Origin: Photobacterium swingsii
Lineage (GTDB): Bacteria; Pseudomonadota; Gammaproteobacteria; Enterobacterales; Vibrionaceae
Assembly: GCF_024346715.1 (NCBI RefSeq)
Contig: NZ_AP024852.1
Coordinates: 1,488,001-1,552,000, forward strand
DNA length: 64,000 nt
Direction of reading: 5' to 3'
Shown: piece by piece, positions 16,915 through 26,106 of the stretch
Layout of the letters: each line of letters opens with the position of its first letter
Numbering within the stretch: position 1 is the stretch's first letter
The notes under the pieces: generated by a model
The model's database searches: none
What the model saw: only the letters and a program-made list of their open reading frames with translations
What the model was told of the DNA's origin: nothing
Position numbers and translations under genes: made by a program

Positions 16915-18030
16915 ATGATTATTGGCGTACCTAAGGAAATTAAAGTTCATGAATACCGTGTGGGTATGGTTCCAGCATCTGTAAGTGAAGCAGTAGCGCA
17001 TGGCCATAAAGTATATGTAGAAACGCTAGCGGGCTCAGGCATTGGATTTAGTGATCAAGACTATATCGATGCAGGTGCACAAATTCTGCCAACAGCTACA
17101 GATGTTTTCGCTGAAGCTGAAATGATTGTTAAAGTTAAAGAACCGCAGGCTGTTGAGCGTGCGATGCTTCGTGAAGGTCAAATTCTATTTACCTACCTTC
17201 ACCTTGCCCCAGATCCAGAACAAACGATTGACCTAATTAACAGCAAAGCGGTATGTATCGCTTACGAAACAGTAACTGATAATCAAGGTCGTCTACCACT
17301 TCTAGCTCCTATGTCAGAAGTTGCTGGTCGTATGTCTATCCAAGCCGGTGCTTTTGCCCTAGAGAAATCAAAAGGCGGCCGCGGCATGCTACTAGGTGGT
17401 GTACCAGGTGTTGAGCCAGCGAAAGTTGTTATCATCGGTGGTGGTGTGGTTGGTGCTAACGCTGCACAAATGGCCGTTGGCTTACGTGCAAACGTTGTAG
17501 TGCTTGACCGTAACATTGATGTACTTCGTCACTTAGACGCGCAGTTTGGTGGCGATGTTCAGTGTGTTTACTCAACCAAAGATGCGATTGAAAAACACGT
17601 ACTAGAAGCAGATCTTGTTATCGGTGGTGTACTGGTAGCAGGCGCAGCAGCACCAAAACTGGTTACTGCTGAAATGATTAAAGCGATGAAACCTGGTGCT
17701 GCAATTGTAGATGTTGCTATCGACCAAGGTGGCTGTGTTGAAACATCGCACGCAACCACGCACAGTGACCCAACATACATTGTTGATGACGTTGTTCACT
17801 ACTGTGTAGCTAACATGCCAGGTGCGGTTGCACGTACATCTACGTTTGCACTGAACAATGTAACGCTTCCATACATCCTTCAACTAGCTGACAAAGGCTA
17901 CAAACAAGCACTACAAGATGATAAACATCTTCTTAACGGCTTGAATGTTTACCGTGGCCAAATTACTTGCGAAGAAGTGTCTGAGGCATTAGATATGCCA
18001 TACATCGCACCAGAAGCTGCTATTGCGTAA
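16915..18030 (+). CDS. ald: Alanine dehydrogenase
   Basis: The protein has 371 residues, the standard length. The N-terminus [17 protein letters not shown] is the AlaDH/PNT signature. Substrate residues Lys in VKVKEP and His in YLHLAP are present, and the NAD fold has [13 protein letters not shown] around 177. The enzyme interconverts L-alanine and pyruvate with NAD and ammonia, in the cytosol, and is used in alanine catabolism and nitrogen flux. It is a single gene with a long upstream region and a strong terminator, which suggests elaborate transcriptional control, perhaps by an Lrp-type regulator (inference). Confidence 0.93.
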   Translation: MIIGVPKEIKVHEYRVGMVPASVSEAVAHGHKVYVETLAGSGIGFSDQDYIDAGAQILPTATDVFAEAEMIVKVKEPQAVERAMLREGQILFTYLHLAPDPEQTIDLINSKAVCIAYETVTDNQGRLPLLAPMSEVAGRMSIQAGAFALEKSKGGRGMLLGGVPGVEPAKVVIIGGGVVGANAAQMAVGLRANVVVLDRNIDVLRHLDAQFGGDVQCVYSTKDAIEKHVLEADLVIGGVLVAGAAAPKLVTAEMIKAMKPGAAIVDVAIDQGGCVETSHATTHSDPTYIVDDVVHYCVANMPGAVARTSTFALNNVTLPYILQLADKGYKQALQDDKHLLNGLNVYRGQITCEEVSEALDMPYIAPEAAIA

Positions 18031-18054
18031 TCGGCAATAATAAATTAAGTATTA

Positions 18055-18088
18055 AAAAATCCCCGCACTGTTAGTGACGGGGATTTTT
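18055..18088. terminator. Bidirectional terminator between ald and the nucleotidase gene
   Basis: AAAAATCCCCG / CGGGGATTTTT with an inner CACT/AGTG helix; A and T tracts on both sides suit the two convergent genes. Confidence 0.88.
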
Positions 18089-18161
18089 ATGTGTTTAATA
18101 ACTTGCTAAGGCCTTCGCTTGAAAAGTGTCAACTTATTGCAACTTATCAAAATGCTACTTA

Positions 18162-20072
18162 TTAAAAGCTATTCAAGTTTTCGATTAGAACGATATCACG
18201 CTGAGCTGCTTGCTTCTCAACGTCTGTTTTCGCTGTTTTAATCGTTTGTTGTAAGCTCGCTAGCGCTTTTTCCATGCTGGCTTTGCTGCTAAAGATTTTA
18301 TCTTTTACATTGATGGCAGCCACATTGGTATAACGACCATCGTCACTGGTTGGTACTGAGATTTTGCCACTATTCACAAGATCTTTAACGACTTTCGCTT
18401 CTTTTTCAAAACCCGTTAGTCCTGCTAAATGCCAGCGATGCATGGGTTTACCTTCGTATTGACCATGCTTAACGTCAGTTAAGTATTTGATGGTTAAGTT
18501 ACGAATGGTGCCATCTTCTTCGCCAAACTTTTCTTCAGTATCAAAAAGAACAGGGAATTTACGACCTTCCAATACGCCACCTGCTTTGGTTAAGTGGCCC
18601 ATACGGTAGCTGTTCATACCAATTCGAATCGGTGTTGTGTCAGTGATCAGACTGTTGTCAGCGAATTTCAGATCTTTAATACGTTTGCCTGCGGGCTCCG
18701 TTAAGTCGATGGTGTAAGTCACGCCAGCAAAGAAGTCATTGGTGGAGTATTTGGACGCTCGACGCTCAGGGTTAAAACTATAAGTAACGTCACCGTCTTT
18801 CACGCTGTTAAAGTAACCTGCTGACCATTCCATATAGGTCTTCAGTTCTTTACCTGTCATTTCATAAACAGTGATTTCGCCGCCAGCGTATTGGTAGTTG
18901 TAAGCAATGTCTTTCGCTTTGATTTTACCCACATCCAGTTCAGCTTTGTCGTTGTCAATCTGTAACGCAATCACATTCGCCATTGGTGCGTAGTACATGC
19001 TGGCTTCTTGGTATAGCGCACTAATACCTGTGTCTTGAATGTGAACTTGTGGAATACCTTTGATTTCATTTTCAGGTACCAGATCAGTTCCAGTAAGCTC
19101 TGCCACTACACGGTTAGCATTTTCACGTAAGCGTTTGTGGTAAGGAGCGTAAAGGCTTTCCATTTTTTTATCAGAGTCTGTGCCTTTGATTTTGTAGGTA
19201 AAGCTGTCTTTATTGATTAGCGTAAATTTACCATCACGTTCTTCAAATTGAAGATCAATGCGTGAAAGGGCACGGCCATATTTGTCTGGTTCAGTGATGA
19301 TCACGCCGTTAACGACAGCTTTGTCGATACGGGTATGCATGTGGCCTGCAACAATCGCGTCAATCTCAGGGTTGGCATTGGCGATATCGGTTACACCAGT
19401 GTCTTTAATGTTGTTTTCGTTATCTAGCCCCATGTGTGCAACGAGCACGATGGCATCAACTTTGTCGTCGATTTGCTTGATCACTTTTTTGACTTCAAGC
19501 GATGGATTAGTAAAAGTCATGCCATCAAGACGGTTCGTCCCTTCTGCAAAAACAGCGGTCATTGGTGTATCCATGCCGATAACACCAATCTTAATGCCAT
19601 TACGTTCAATGATGGTATGAGCTGGAAGGAAAGGGTTACCATCTGCACGTTTAATGTTGCCACCCAATGATTGGCCTTCAAATTGCGATAATGAACGGTT
19701 TAGCACCTTCAAGCCGAAATCGAATTCGTGGTTACCTAATACCCATACATCGTAAGACATTTCGTTGAACCCAAGCATCATAGGATCGACTGGTTCATCT
19801 TTGAATGTCTCAACAAAGTTGCCTTGAATGGTATCGCCTGCATCCACCAAAATAACGTTATCTTGTTCTTGGCGGATCTGTTTCACCTTAGTGGCTATTT
19901 GGCTAAGACTGCCACGCATATTGAGCTTATCGCTTGCGTAGTCCCAAGGCATGAAGTGACCATGAATGTCAGATGTCCCTAGAATAGTAACATCGGTAAT
20001 ATCGCCATCCGCCGCAAATGTTGTACCGCTTAACGCAAGAAGTATGGCAGAAGTAAGTAGCTGCTTTTTCAT
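18162..20072 (-). CDS. Periplasmic 5'-nucleotidase / 2',3'-cyclic phosphodiesterase family protein
   Basis: The protein has 636 residues with a clean signal peptide (cleavage near TFAADG, residues 19-21). The N-terminal metallophosphoesterase domain carries the dimetal motifs TSDIHGHF (about 33-40), DAGDTIQG, LGNHEFDFG and AGHMHTR. The C-terminal 5'-nucleotidase domain extends from about 330 to 560. Members remove phosphate from nucleotides or open 2',3'-cyclic nucleotides in the periplasm, feeding phosphate and nucleoside uptake. The sequence is closer to YfkN/UshA-type enzymes than to E. coli CpdB by eye, but I cannot decide which. It is a single gene. Confidence 0.85.
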   Translation of the reverse strand: MKKQLLTSAILLALSGTTFAADGDITDVTILGTSDIHGHFMPWDYASDKLNMRGSLSQIATKVKQIRQEQDNVILVDAGDTIQGNFVETFKDEPVDPMMLGFNEMSYDVWVLGNHEFDFGLKVLNRSLSQFEGQSLGGNIKRADGNPFLPAHTIIERNGIKIGVIGMDTPMTAVFAEGTNRLDGMTFTNPSLEVKKVIKQIDDKVDAIVLVAHMGLDNENNIKDTGVTDIANANPEIDAIVAGHMHTRIDKAVVNGVIITEPDKYGRALSRIDLQFEERDGKFTLINKDSFTYKIKGTDSDKKMESLYAPYHKRLRENANRVVAELTGTDLVPENEIKGIPQVHIQDTGISALYQEASMYYAPMANVIALQIDNDKAELDVGKIKAKDIAYNYQYAGGEITVYEMTGKELKTYMEWSAGYFNSVKDGDVTYSFNPERRASKYSTNDFFAGVTYTIDLTEPAGKRIKDLKFADNSLITDTTPIRIGMNSYRMGHLTKAGGVLEGRKFPVLFDTEEKFGEEDGTIRNLTIKYLTDVKHGQYEGKPMHRWHLAGLTGFEKEAKVVKDLVNSGKISVPTSDDGRYTNVAAINVKDKIFSSKASMEKALASLQQTIKTAKTDVEKQAAQRDIVLIENLNSF

Positions 20073-20254
20073 AGAATAAGGCTCGAATTAGAATTATGTA
20101 ATGATTTCGGGCGCTATGGTAGGAGGATACACAGAATGTTTTGGTGATGAGCATCACCATTTTGATGAAACGGATTTAATATATACCACGCAGTGTGAGT
20201 ACCATCTCACCGAAGTGGTTAAAGGGATGAAAGATAAGTCATTTCTTACCGTTT

Positions 20255-20285
20255 GAAAATTAGGCTGAACAATAATCAGCCTAAT
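20255..20285 (-). terminator. Terminator after the GDPD gene
   Basis: ATTAGGCTGA / TCAGCCTAAT stem; on the minus strand it runs into ATTTTC, 25 bases past the stop. Confidence 0.7.
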
Positions 20286-20309
20286 GATGCAACAGTCATG
20301 GGCTTAGCC

Positions 20310-21026
20310 CTAAAATTGATTCGGGTAATCAGTGATGATGTTATCGACACCCCATGAGCGAAACATCGCGGCTTTATCGGGCTCATTCATTGTCCAGATA
20401 TGTAATTGCAATCCTGCTGCTTTAATCTTGGTTGCCATATTTTCGGTGAGTTTACTCTGATCGTAATGAATGCTGTAAAGCGACAATTCTTGTGCCTTTC
20501 TCATCATATTACGTTTGTTCTTTGAAGTAATAAGGCCACGACGTACTTCCGGGTACAGCGTTTTACAGTAGGTGAGTACACCAAGATCAAAACTTGAAAA
20601 GACGAGCTTATCGAGTGGGAAATTCAGCTGTTTAACGGTTTTTACAATTTGTTCGACTAAGGGAAGTACTTCGGTTTTACGATGGATCTTAATTTCTAAA
20701 TTCATTGTAATACCAAGCTGCTCACAAAGGAGTAGTGCTTCTTCGAGGGTAGGTATTTGCTCTTCACTATATAAATCTTTGTCAGCACCGCTGAACTTGG
20801 CGTTTGCATCAAGTTGTTTTAATGTTTCCAGCGACATCTTTCCAACGCTACCACGGCCATTAGTACAGCGGTTCACTGTTTTATCGTGGATCATTACTGG
20901 AACCCGATCAGCGCTTAATTGAACGTCCATCTCGACCCAAGTTGTACCACACTCAGCGGCTTTTTTAATCCCTGCAAGGGTATTTTCTGGTGCTAATGCT
21001 CGCGCACCACGATGTCCTGAAATCAT
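20310..21026 (-). CDS. Glycerophosphodiester phosphodiesterase, UgpQ-like
   Basis: The protein has 238 residues from the ATG at 21026 (a GTG seven codons upstream is possible but without a better ribosome site). Catalytic motifs are all there: GHRGA near the start, APENT, VEMDVQLSAD (metal Glu/Asp), MIHDKTVNR (second His), and NLEIKI. The enzyme hydrolyses glycerophosphodiesters to glycerol-3-phosphate plus the alcohol. No signal peptide, so cytosolic like UgpQ rather than periplasmic GlpQ. The C-terminal WGVDNIITDYP is typical. It is a single gene. Confidence 0.88.
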   Translation of the reverse strand: MISGHRGARALAPENTLAGIKKAAECGTTWVEMDVQLSADRVPVMIHDKTVNRCTNGRGSVGKMSLETLKQLDANAKFSGADKDLYSEEQIPTLEEALLLCEQLGITMNLEIKIHRKTEVLPLVEQIVKTVKQLNFPLDKLVFSSFDLGVLTYCKTLYPEVRRGLITSKNKRNMMRKAQELSLYSIHYDQSKLTENMATKIKAAGLQLHIWTMNEPDKAAMFRSWGVDNIITDYPNQF

Positions 21027-21073
21027 AGTAAATCCAAATGAATACACTGTTTATGGGGGGAGTGTATCCAATT

Positions 21074-21226
21074 ATGCTGGCGGAATCTTTATTGCTGCTA
21101 GCAATATTAAATGCAAGGCCGAGTAGGAAGCTGAAATCCACACGTAAACTGTCGTTTTTTTTCAATTCACATTCAGGCGTTGCCGCTATTATTATGCTTA
21201 TCGGCTTAACCATTTTTGGCTGCTAG
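21074..21226 (+). CDS. Possible 50-residue membrane protein
   Basis: A short frame starts at an ATG preceded 11 bases upstream by a strong GGGGGGAG. It encodes a hydrophobic helix (MLAESLLLLAILNA), a basic loop (RPSRKLKSTRK) and a second hydrophobic helix (VAAIIMLIGLTIFGC), a sensible hairpin topology. I do not recognise it. It lies in the 270-base gap between the divergent GDPD and RsgA genes. The long spacing to the ribosome site and lack of homology evidence keep confidence low. Confidence 0.35.
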   Translation: MLAESLLLLAILNARPSRKLKSTRKLSFFFNSHSGVAAIIMLIGLTIFGC

Positions 21227-21298
21227 GTTAAGTCGAGACAAATATCGGCATTTAGAACACAAATTGAGTAGGCATAGTGTGCCTAAGGTAAAACAAGA

Positions 21299-22342
21299 AT
21301 GAATACAAAACCGACTTTAGCTCAACTTGGTTGGCGTCCTTTTTTTCAACAACAACTCACACTTGAAGAGCTGACGGATTTTCAGATTGGTCGCGTTGTT
21401 GAACAGCATCGTAGCGGTGCGATTGTGATGAGTGAACAAGGTCAAGCAAGCCTAATGCAATCGCCACAGAGTGATCGACTTTGTGTCGGTGATTGGGTGC
21501 TATTTGATGATAATTTGAAACTTCATCGCCTGTTAGAGCGTCAATCATTGTTCGAACGTAAAGCGCCTGGCTCTAAACTGGATACTCAGCTTATTGCTTC
21601 TAATGTTGATAGCTTGCTGGTGGTGTGCTCATTAAATAATGATTTTAACCTAAGCCGCATTGAACGTTATTTGGCGTTGGCAAAAGATGCAGAAGTCGAG
21701 CCAGTGATTGTGCTGACGAAAGAAGATCAGTGCGACGATGCAGACGAGAAACGTAAACAAGTTCAAGACTTAGATCCGTTTATGATGGTGCATGCCATTA
21801 ATGCGTTAGACTCAGAGCACCTTAAAGAGCTGTCTGGTTACTGTAGCTTAGGCAAAACCTTGGCATTGGTTGGGTCATCTGGTGTCGGCAAGTCTACATT
21901 GGTCAATGGTCTCATGGGTTTTGAAGCTCAGCTCACCGCAGGTATTCGTGAAGATGACAGTAAAGGTCGCCATACCACGACATCACGTGCGTTAAAGTGG
22001 CTGCCACAAGGTGGCTTGTTGATGGACACTCCGGGAATGCGTGAACTGCAGCTGACAGATTGCGAAAAAGGGGTCAATGATACCTTTAGCGAAATCACAG
22101 AGCTTGCTGATCAGTGCCGCTTTGCCGATTGCCAGCATGGCAGCGAACCAGGGTGTGCGATTCAAGCTGCATTGGCGGATGGAAGCCTAGCGGAAAGGCG
22201 CTTTGTTAGTTACCAGAAGCTATTGCGTGAACAAGCGTTTAATGGTGCTACCTTGGCTGAGAAACGCACCAAAGATAAAGCTTTCGGTAAAATGATTAGC
22301 TCGATTCAAAATGAATCACGCCAGCGTAAAAAAGGCTTTTAA
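21299..22342 (+). CDS. rsgA: Ribosome small subunit-dependent GTPase A (RsgA/YjeQ family)
   Basis: The protein has 347 residues. It shows the circularly permuted GTPase order of the family: G4 (LTKED) comes first, then G1 GSSGVGKST near 193, then G3 DTPGMRE near 243. An N-terminal OB-fold precedes it. A C-terminal zinc site reads CRFADCQHGSEPGC, and a basic tail ends the protein. RsgA assists late maturation of the 30S subunit. The sequence differs enough from the E. coli protein near the N-terminus that it may be the second copy Vibrionaceae often carry (inference). It is a single gene followed by a hairpin. Confidence 0.88.
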   Translation: MNTKPTLAQLGWRPFFQQQLTLEELTDFQIGRVVEQHRSGAIVMSEQGQASLMQSPQSDRLCVGDWVLFDDNLKLHRLLERQSLFERKAPGSKLDTQLIASNVDSLLVVCSLNNDFNLSRIERYLALAKDAEVEPVIVLTKEDQCDDADEKRKQVQDLDPFMMVHAINALDSEHLKELSGYCSLGKTLALVGSSGVGKSTLVNGLMGFEAQLTAGIREDDSKGRHTTTSRALKWLPQGGLLMDTPGMRELQLTDCEKGVNDTFSEITELADQCRFADCQHGSEPGCAIQAALADGSLAERRFVSYQKLLREQAFNGATLAEKRTKDKAFGKMISSIQNESRQRKKGF

Positions 22343-22407
22343 TCGATTTGATACCCTAGATTATTGGTGTTCTAGATTTCCGCTAGCTTTTTGTTATTAA
22401 AGAGATT

Positions 22408-22431
22408 AACGCCACCGTATTCGGTGGCGTT
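22408..22431 (+). terminator. Hairpin after rsgA
   Basis: Perfect AACGCCACCG / CGGTGGCGTT stem with a 4-base loop, 65 bases after the stop; a T-rich run follows about 14 bases later, so termination is likely but not textbook. The remaining pyrimidine-rich sequence up to 22667 is the leader of the next operon; TATAAG near 22514 may be its -10 element. Confidence 0.7.
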
Positions 22432-22667
22432 GTTCGTTATTGCTTTTTTTTTTTATTTATTTTCAATTTTCTTTCGTCTTTTTCCTTTCTCGTTCGTCTT
22501 AGCTACATGAATCCTATAAGTGATTGCTGATTGTCGGTTCATGGCTTACTCAATGGGAGTGGCTTTCTTCGTGGTGTTCAAAAGAAACACCGAGAGAATC
22601 GACGCAGTTAGATAGAGAAATAGAAAATATGTTACAGAAAGTTGTCGTGCAAAAAGAGCAAGAGTCA

Positions 22668-24245
22668 ATGAACTCTGCACCTCAGTGGTTACACCAGTAC
22701 AAAGATGTTTTTAATGCGCTAAACGGTATTCGTCGTGGGATTGAGAAAGAAGGGATTCGAACAGCCATTGATGGCAACTTATCACAATATCCACACCCTC
22801 AAGCATTAGGGGCGGCGTTAACACATCCCAATATTACCACTGATTTTGCCGAGGCACAGTTAGAGTTGGTGACGCCGGCTTATGCTGATCGGGGTCAACT
22901 GTTTGATCACCTCAGTACCTTACATAGCTATGTTGCGAATAATTTGCCTGATAGCGAAGTGATGTGGGGGGCCAGTATGCCGCCACGTTTACCAAGTGAA
23001 GAAGCAATAGCTATTGCGGATTATGGTCACTCGAATGTAGGTCAAATGAAGCAACGCTACCGTCATGGATTGGCTAATCGTTATGGTAAAAAAATGCAGA
23101 CGATTTCGGGTATTCACTATAACTTTTCCTTGCCAGAAACCTTTTGGCAAGCCTTGCATCAGGTTGAGAAGAGTCACCAACCGTTGAGTGAATTTATCTC
23201 AGATCGTTACTTCCATATGATCCGCAATATCATGCGTCATGGTTGGATTATTGGTTATTTATTTGGTGCATCACCTGCCGTTGATAGTTCGTATTTGGTG
23301 GGTAAGCAGCATGATCTGGATGAACTGGATTTCGGTTCAGCTACAGGGGCTAATCACCGTACTTATTATGCACCTTGGGCGACGTCTTTACGGTTGAGCA
23401 ACCTAGGTTATAGCAATAGCGAGCAGTCTAAATACGCGCTTAATTACAACAATAAGCATGATTATTTATCTGGCTTATATAACATTCTTGCGATGCCAAG
23501 TGAGTATTACGCACAGTTTGAGCAAAGCCAGCAAGTGAACAATAACGTACTGCAATTAGAGAATGAATTGTACAGCTCTGTGCGGCCAAAAATTGTTAAC
23601 GATGAGCTCCGTCCTTTATACGCTATGTGCCGTTATGGTGTGGAATACATAGAGTTACGTAGCCTAGATATTAATCCTTATTTACCGCTTGGGCTTGATC
23701 AAACTCAGAGTTATTTCTTGGATTTGTTCTTACTCTACTGCGCGCTTTCACCAAGTGCAGCGCTAGATGCAGATGAACAGGCCCTCATACAGCAGCGCCA
23801 AGAGCGCGTAGCGATGCAAGGGCGAAAACCTCAACTAACACTGCCGACATTACAGGGTGAACAAGCACTAGAAACGCTAGGAGTAGACTTGCTAGCAGGC
23901 ATGGAGGCATTGCTGTCTCTATTGGAAGACCAACAAGAAGCGGCAGTGTATGCACAAAGTATTGCAAGAGAAAAGGGCAAGCTGTTCGATGCTAGCTTAA
24001 CGCCATCTGCGCGAGTGTTGGCCGATATGCAGCGCGATAATCTTTCGTATACCGATTTCTTATTAGCTTTGTCTCAAGCACATGCAAGGCAGCATCAACA
24101 GGTGAGTAAAACAACACAGTTATACAAAGAGCTAACGTTAGCCGCTAAGCAATCCTTAGTGTTACAGCAAGAAATTGAAGCCAATGACACCATTAGCTTT
24201 GATGATTATTTACAACAAAAAACAGCATTAACGCACGAGTGCTAA
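22668..24245 (+). CDS. gshA: Glutamate-cysteine ligase (GshA type), first gene of a four-gene peptide operon
   Basis: The protein has 525 residues from the ATG at 22668. This places the start about 20 residues before the conserved GIRRGIEKEGIR, as in E. coli GshA. Upstream in-frame starts (TTG 22524, ATG 22629) would add residues absent from the family. Other hallmarks are ALTHPNITTDFAEAQLEL, GIHYNFSLP and the YIELRSLDINPY segment of the ATP/glutamate site. The enzyme joins glutamate and cysteine into gamma-glutamylcysteine. In E. coli gshA lies by luxS. Here it instead heads an operon with two ABC exporter genes and a eukaryotic-type glutathione synthetase (14-base gap to the next gene), suggesting a dedicated or second copy. 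Confidence 0.9.
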   Translation: MNSAPQWLHQYKDVFNALNGIRRGIEKEGIRTAIDGNLSQYPHPQALGAALTHPNITTDFAEAQLELVTPAYADRGQLFDHLSTLHSYVANNLPDSEVMWGASMPPRLPSEEAIAIADYGHSNVGQMKQRYRHGLANRYGKKMQTISGIHYNFSLPETFWQALHQVEKSHQPLSEFISDRYFHMIRNIMRHGWIIGYLFGASPAVDSSYLVGKQHDLDELDFGSATGANHRTYYAPWATSLRLSNLGYSNSEQSKYALNYNNKHDYLSGLYNILAMPSEYYAQFEQSQQVNNNVLQLENELYSSVRPKIVNDELRPLYAMCRYGVEYIELRSLDINPYLPLGLDQTQSYFLDLFLLYCALSPSAALDADEQALIQQRQERVAMQGRKPQLTLPTLQGEQALETLGVDLLAGMEALLSLLEDQQEAAVYAQSIAREKGKLFDASLTPSARVLADMQRDNLSYTDFLLALSQAHARQHQQVSKTTQLYKELTLAAKQSLVLQQEIEANDTISFDDYLQQKTALTHEC

Positions 24246-24258
24246 AGGTTTTTGATTC

Positions 24259-26106
24259 ATGGAAATATTGTGGAAATTGCGCAGCTACATAAGAATGTTT
24301 GCTCGTCATTATGTGGTTGCGTTTATTGGCTTACAGGTTGTTGCTTTGCTTAACCTCGTTCCGCCTTGGCTGATTGGTCGCATTGTGGATGCGATTAGCG
24401 AAGACAGGCTAACGGGGACTCTTCTTGCGACACATTTAGGTGCCATTCTTGCCGCTGGCTTTGGTATGTATGGCTTGCGTTATGTGTGGCATAGCCAGCT
24501 ATACGGGGCATCTGTGGGCATTACTCAGGTGATCAGACAGCAATTGTTCTGGCACTTTACACGTTTAACACCAGAGTTTTATGCGCGTCATAGTGGCGGT
24601 GATTTAATGGCACACGCGACTAATGATTTGAACGCTGTTGAGCAAGCAGCTGGTGGTGGTGTTATGACTATGGTGGATTCATTGATCGCAGGCTTAACCG
24701 TGATCTTTGGGATGGCGTTTGTGGTGAGTGGTGAATTAACACTCGCAGCATTGCTACCTTTTCCGCTACTTGTGTACGTGACCCATAAATATGGAACGAA
24801 TTTACAGCGTCGATTTGGTCGCGCTCAAGGTGCGTTTTCATCGTTAAATGAAGAAGTCCGTGAATCTGTGTCGGCAATTCGTGCTGTACGCTCGCATGGC
24901 CTAAATCAACGTCAGCAAAGCCGTTTCGACGACACGCTAGATCATACGTTAGAAACCAATATCTCAGTTGCCAAAATCGATTCATTATTTGGTCCAACCA
25001 TTCAATTGATCTATGGGTCATCGTTCGTGATTTCATTGGGTTACGGCGCGTGGTTAATCAGCACAGGTGATATTACTGTCGGATTATTTACCAGCTTTAC
25101 GTTATACCTTGCACAGCTATTGGGGCCGTTCCTGCAATTTGGTTGGCAATTCAATATATTCCAACGGGGTACAACCTCTTGGCGTCGATTAGAGAAGCTG
25201 TTTGCTCAACAACCTATGGTCAAAGAAGGTGAAGCAGAATTACCTGCTGATGCGACACTCGATATGACAGTCGATATTGAGCACTTTACGTACCCAGCCG
25301 CTACGCAGCATGCGTTAAAACAGGTGGCGTTTTCTGTTCCTGCTGGTGGCTTTGTGGGTATTACCGGCCCAACGGGTGGTGGTAAAAGTACCTTAATTAG
25401 CTTGCTGTTACAGCAATACAGTTTGCCTGAATCGTCGCGTATCACATTAGCAAACATGCCGATTAATAAGCTAACTTTTCATGCACTACGCAGCAAGATT
25501 GCATGGGTGCCACAAAAGCCGTTTTTATTCTCGGGTACGGTTGCTGAAAATATTGCGTTAGCACGTCCAAACGCCTCTGAAGCCGAGATCGTTCATGCAG
25601 CAGATATGGCTGGCATACTGGATGAAATCCACGCTTTGCCTGACGGTTTTAAGACTGTCTTGAACGAGAATGGCGGCAATTTATCAGGCGGTCAAAAGCA
25701 GCGTTTGACGCTAGCACGTGCACTATTAAGCGATAACGACATCTTGTTGCTCGATGATCCTTTTAGTGCGCTAGACATGAAGACAGAAGCGAAAATTCGG
25801 AAAAACATTAAGCATTATTTTAGTCATAAAACGATCGTGATGATCAGCCAACGTCTCGCAAACCTGATGACGGCTGATCATATTGTAGTAATGGAAAATG
25901 GCAGCATTCACGAGCAAGGAACACACAACGAACTTATGACTAATGAAAGTTGGTATGCACGTGTGTTTACCAAACAAAATCAAGCCAATGGTCGACAACA
26001 GCAAGTACAGCCACAAGTGAGCACACTTGTTTCTGCTGTGAATGAGAAGGTGATCAACAAGGCAGTAAACAAAGTAAGTGAAGAAATGGGTGAGCAGTAT
26101 GCGTAA
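24259..26106 (+). CDS. ABC exporter half-transporter, MdlA-like (degenerate catalytic site)
   Basis: The protein has 615 residues: six predicted membrane helices in the first 310, then a nucleotide-binding domain. Walker A is GPTGGGKST near 370. The signature LSGGQ is intact. Walker B reads LLLDDPFSALD, with Asp where the catalytic Glu should be, and the switch reads VMISQRL, with Gln in place of His. That is the pattern of the degenerate half of heterodimeric exporters. The next gene overlaps it by eight bases and supplies the complementary half. Its place between gshA and the synthetase homologue suggests export of the gamma-glutamyl peptide, by analogy with CydDC (cysteine/glutathione); this is inference. 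Confidence 0.85.
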   Translation: MEILWKLRSYIRMFARHYVVAFIGLQVVALLNLVPPWLIGRIVDAISEDRLTGTLLATHLGAILAAGFGMYGLRYVWHSQLYGASVGITQVIRQQLFWHFTRLTPEFYARHSGGDLMAHATNDLNAVEQAAGGGVMTMVDSLIAGLTVIFGMAFVVSGELTLAALLPFPLLVYVTHKYGTNLQRRFGRAQGAFSSLNEEVRESVSAIRAVRSHGLNQRQQSRFDDTLDHTLETNISVAKIDSLFGPTIQLIYGSSFVISLGYGAWLISTGDITVGLFTSFTLYLAQLLGPFLQFGWQFNIFQRGTTSWRRLEKLFAQQPMVKEGEAELPADATLDMTVDIEHFTYPAATQHALKQVAFSVPAGGFVGITGPTGGGKSTLISLLLQQYSLPESSRITLANMPINKLTFHALRSKIAWVPQKPFLFSGTVAENIALARPNASEAEIVHAADMAGILDEIHALPDGFKTVLNENGGNLSGGQKQRLTLARALLSDNDILLLDDPFSALDMKTEAKIRKNIKHYFSHKTIVMISQRLANLMTADHIVVMENGSIHEQGTHNELMTNESWYARVFTKQNQANGRQQQVQPQVSTLVSAVNEKVINKAVNKVSEEMGEQYA

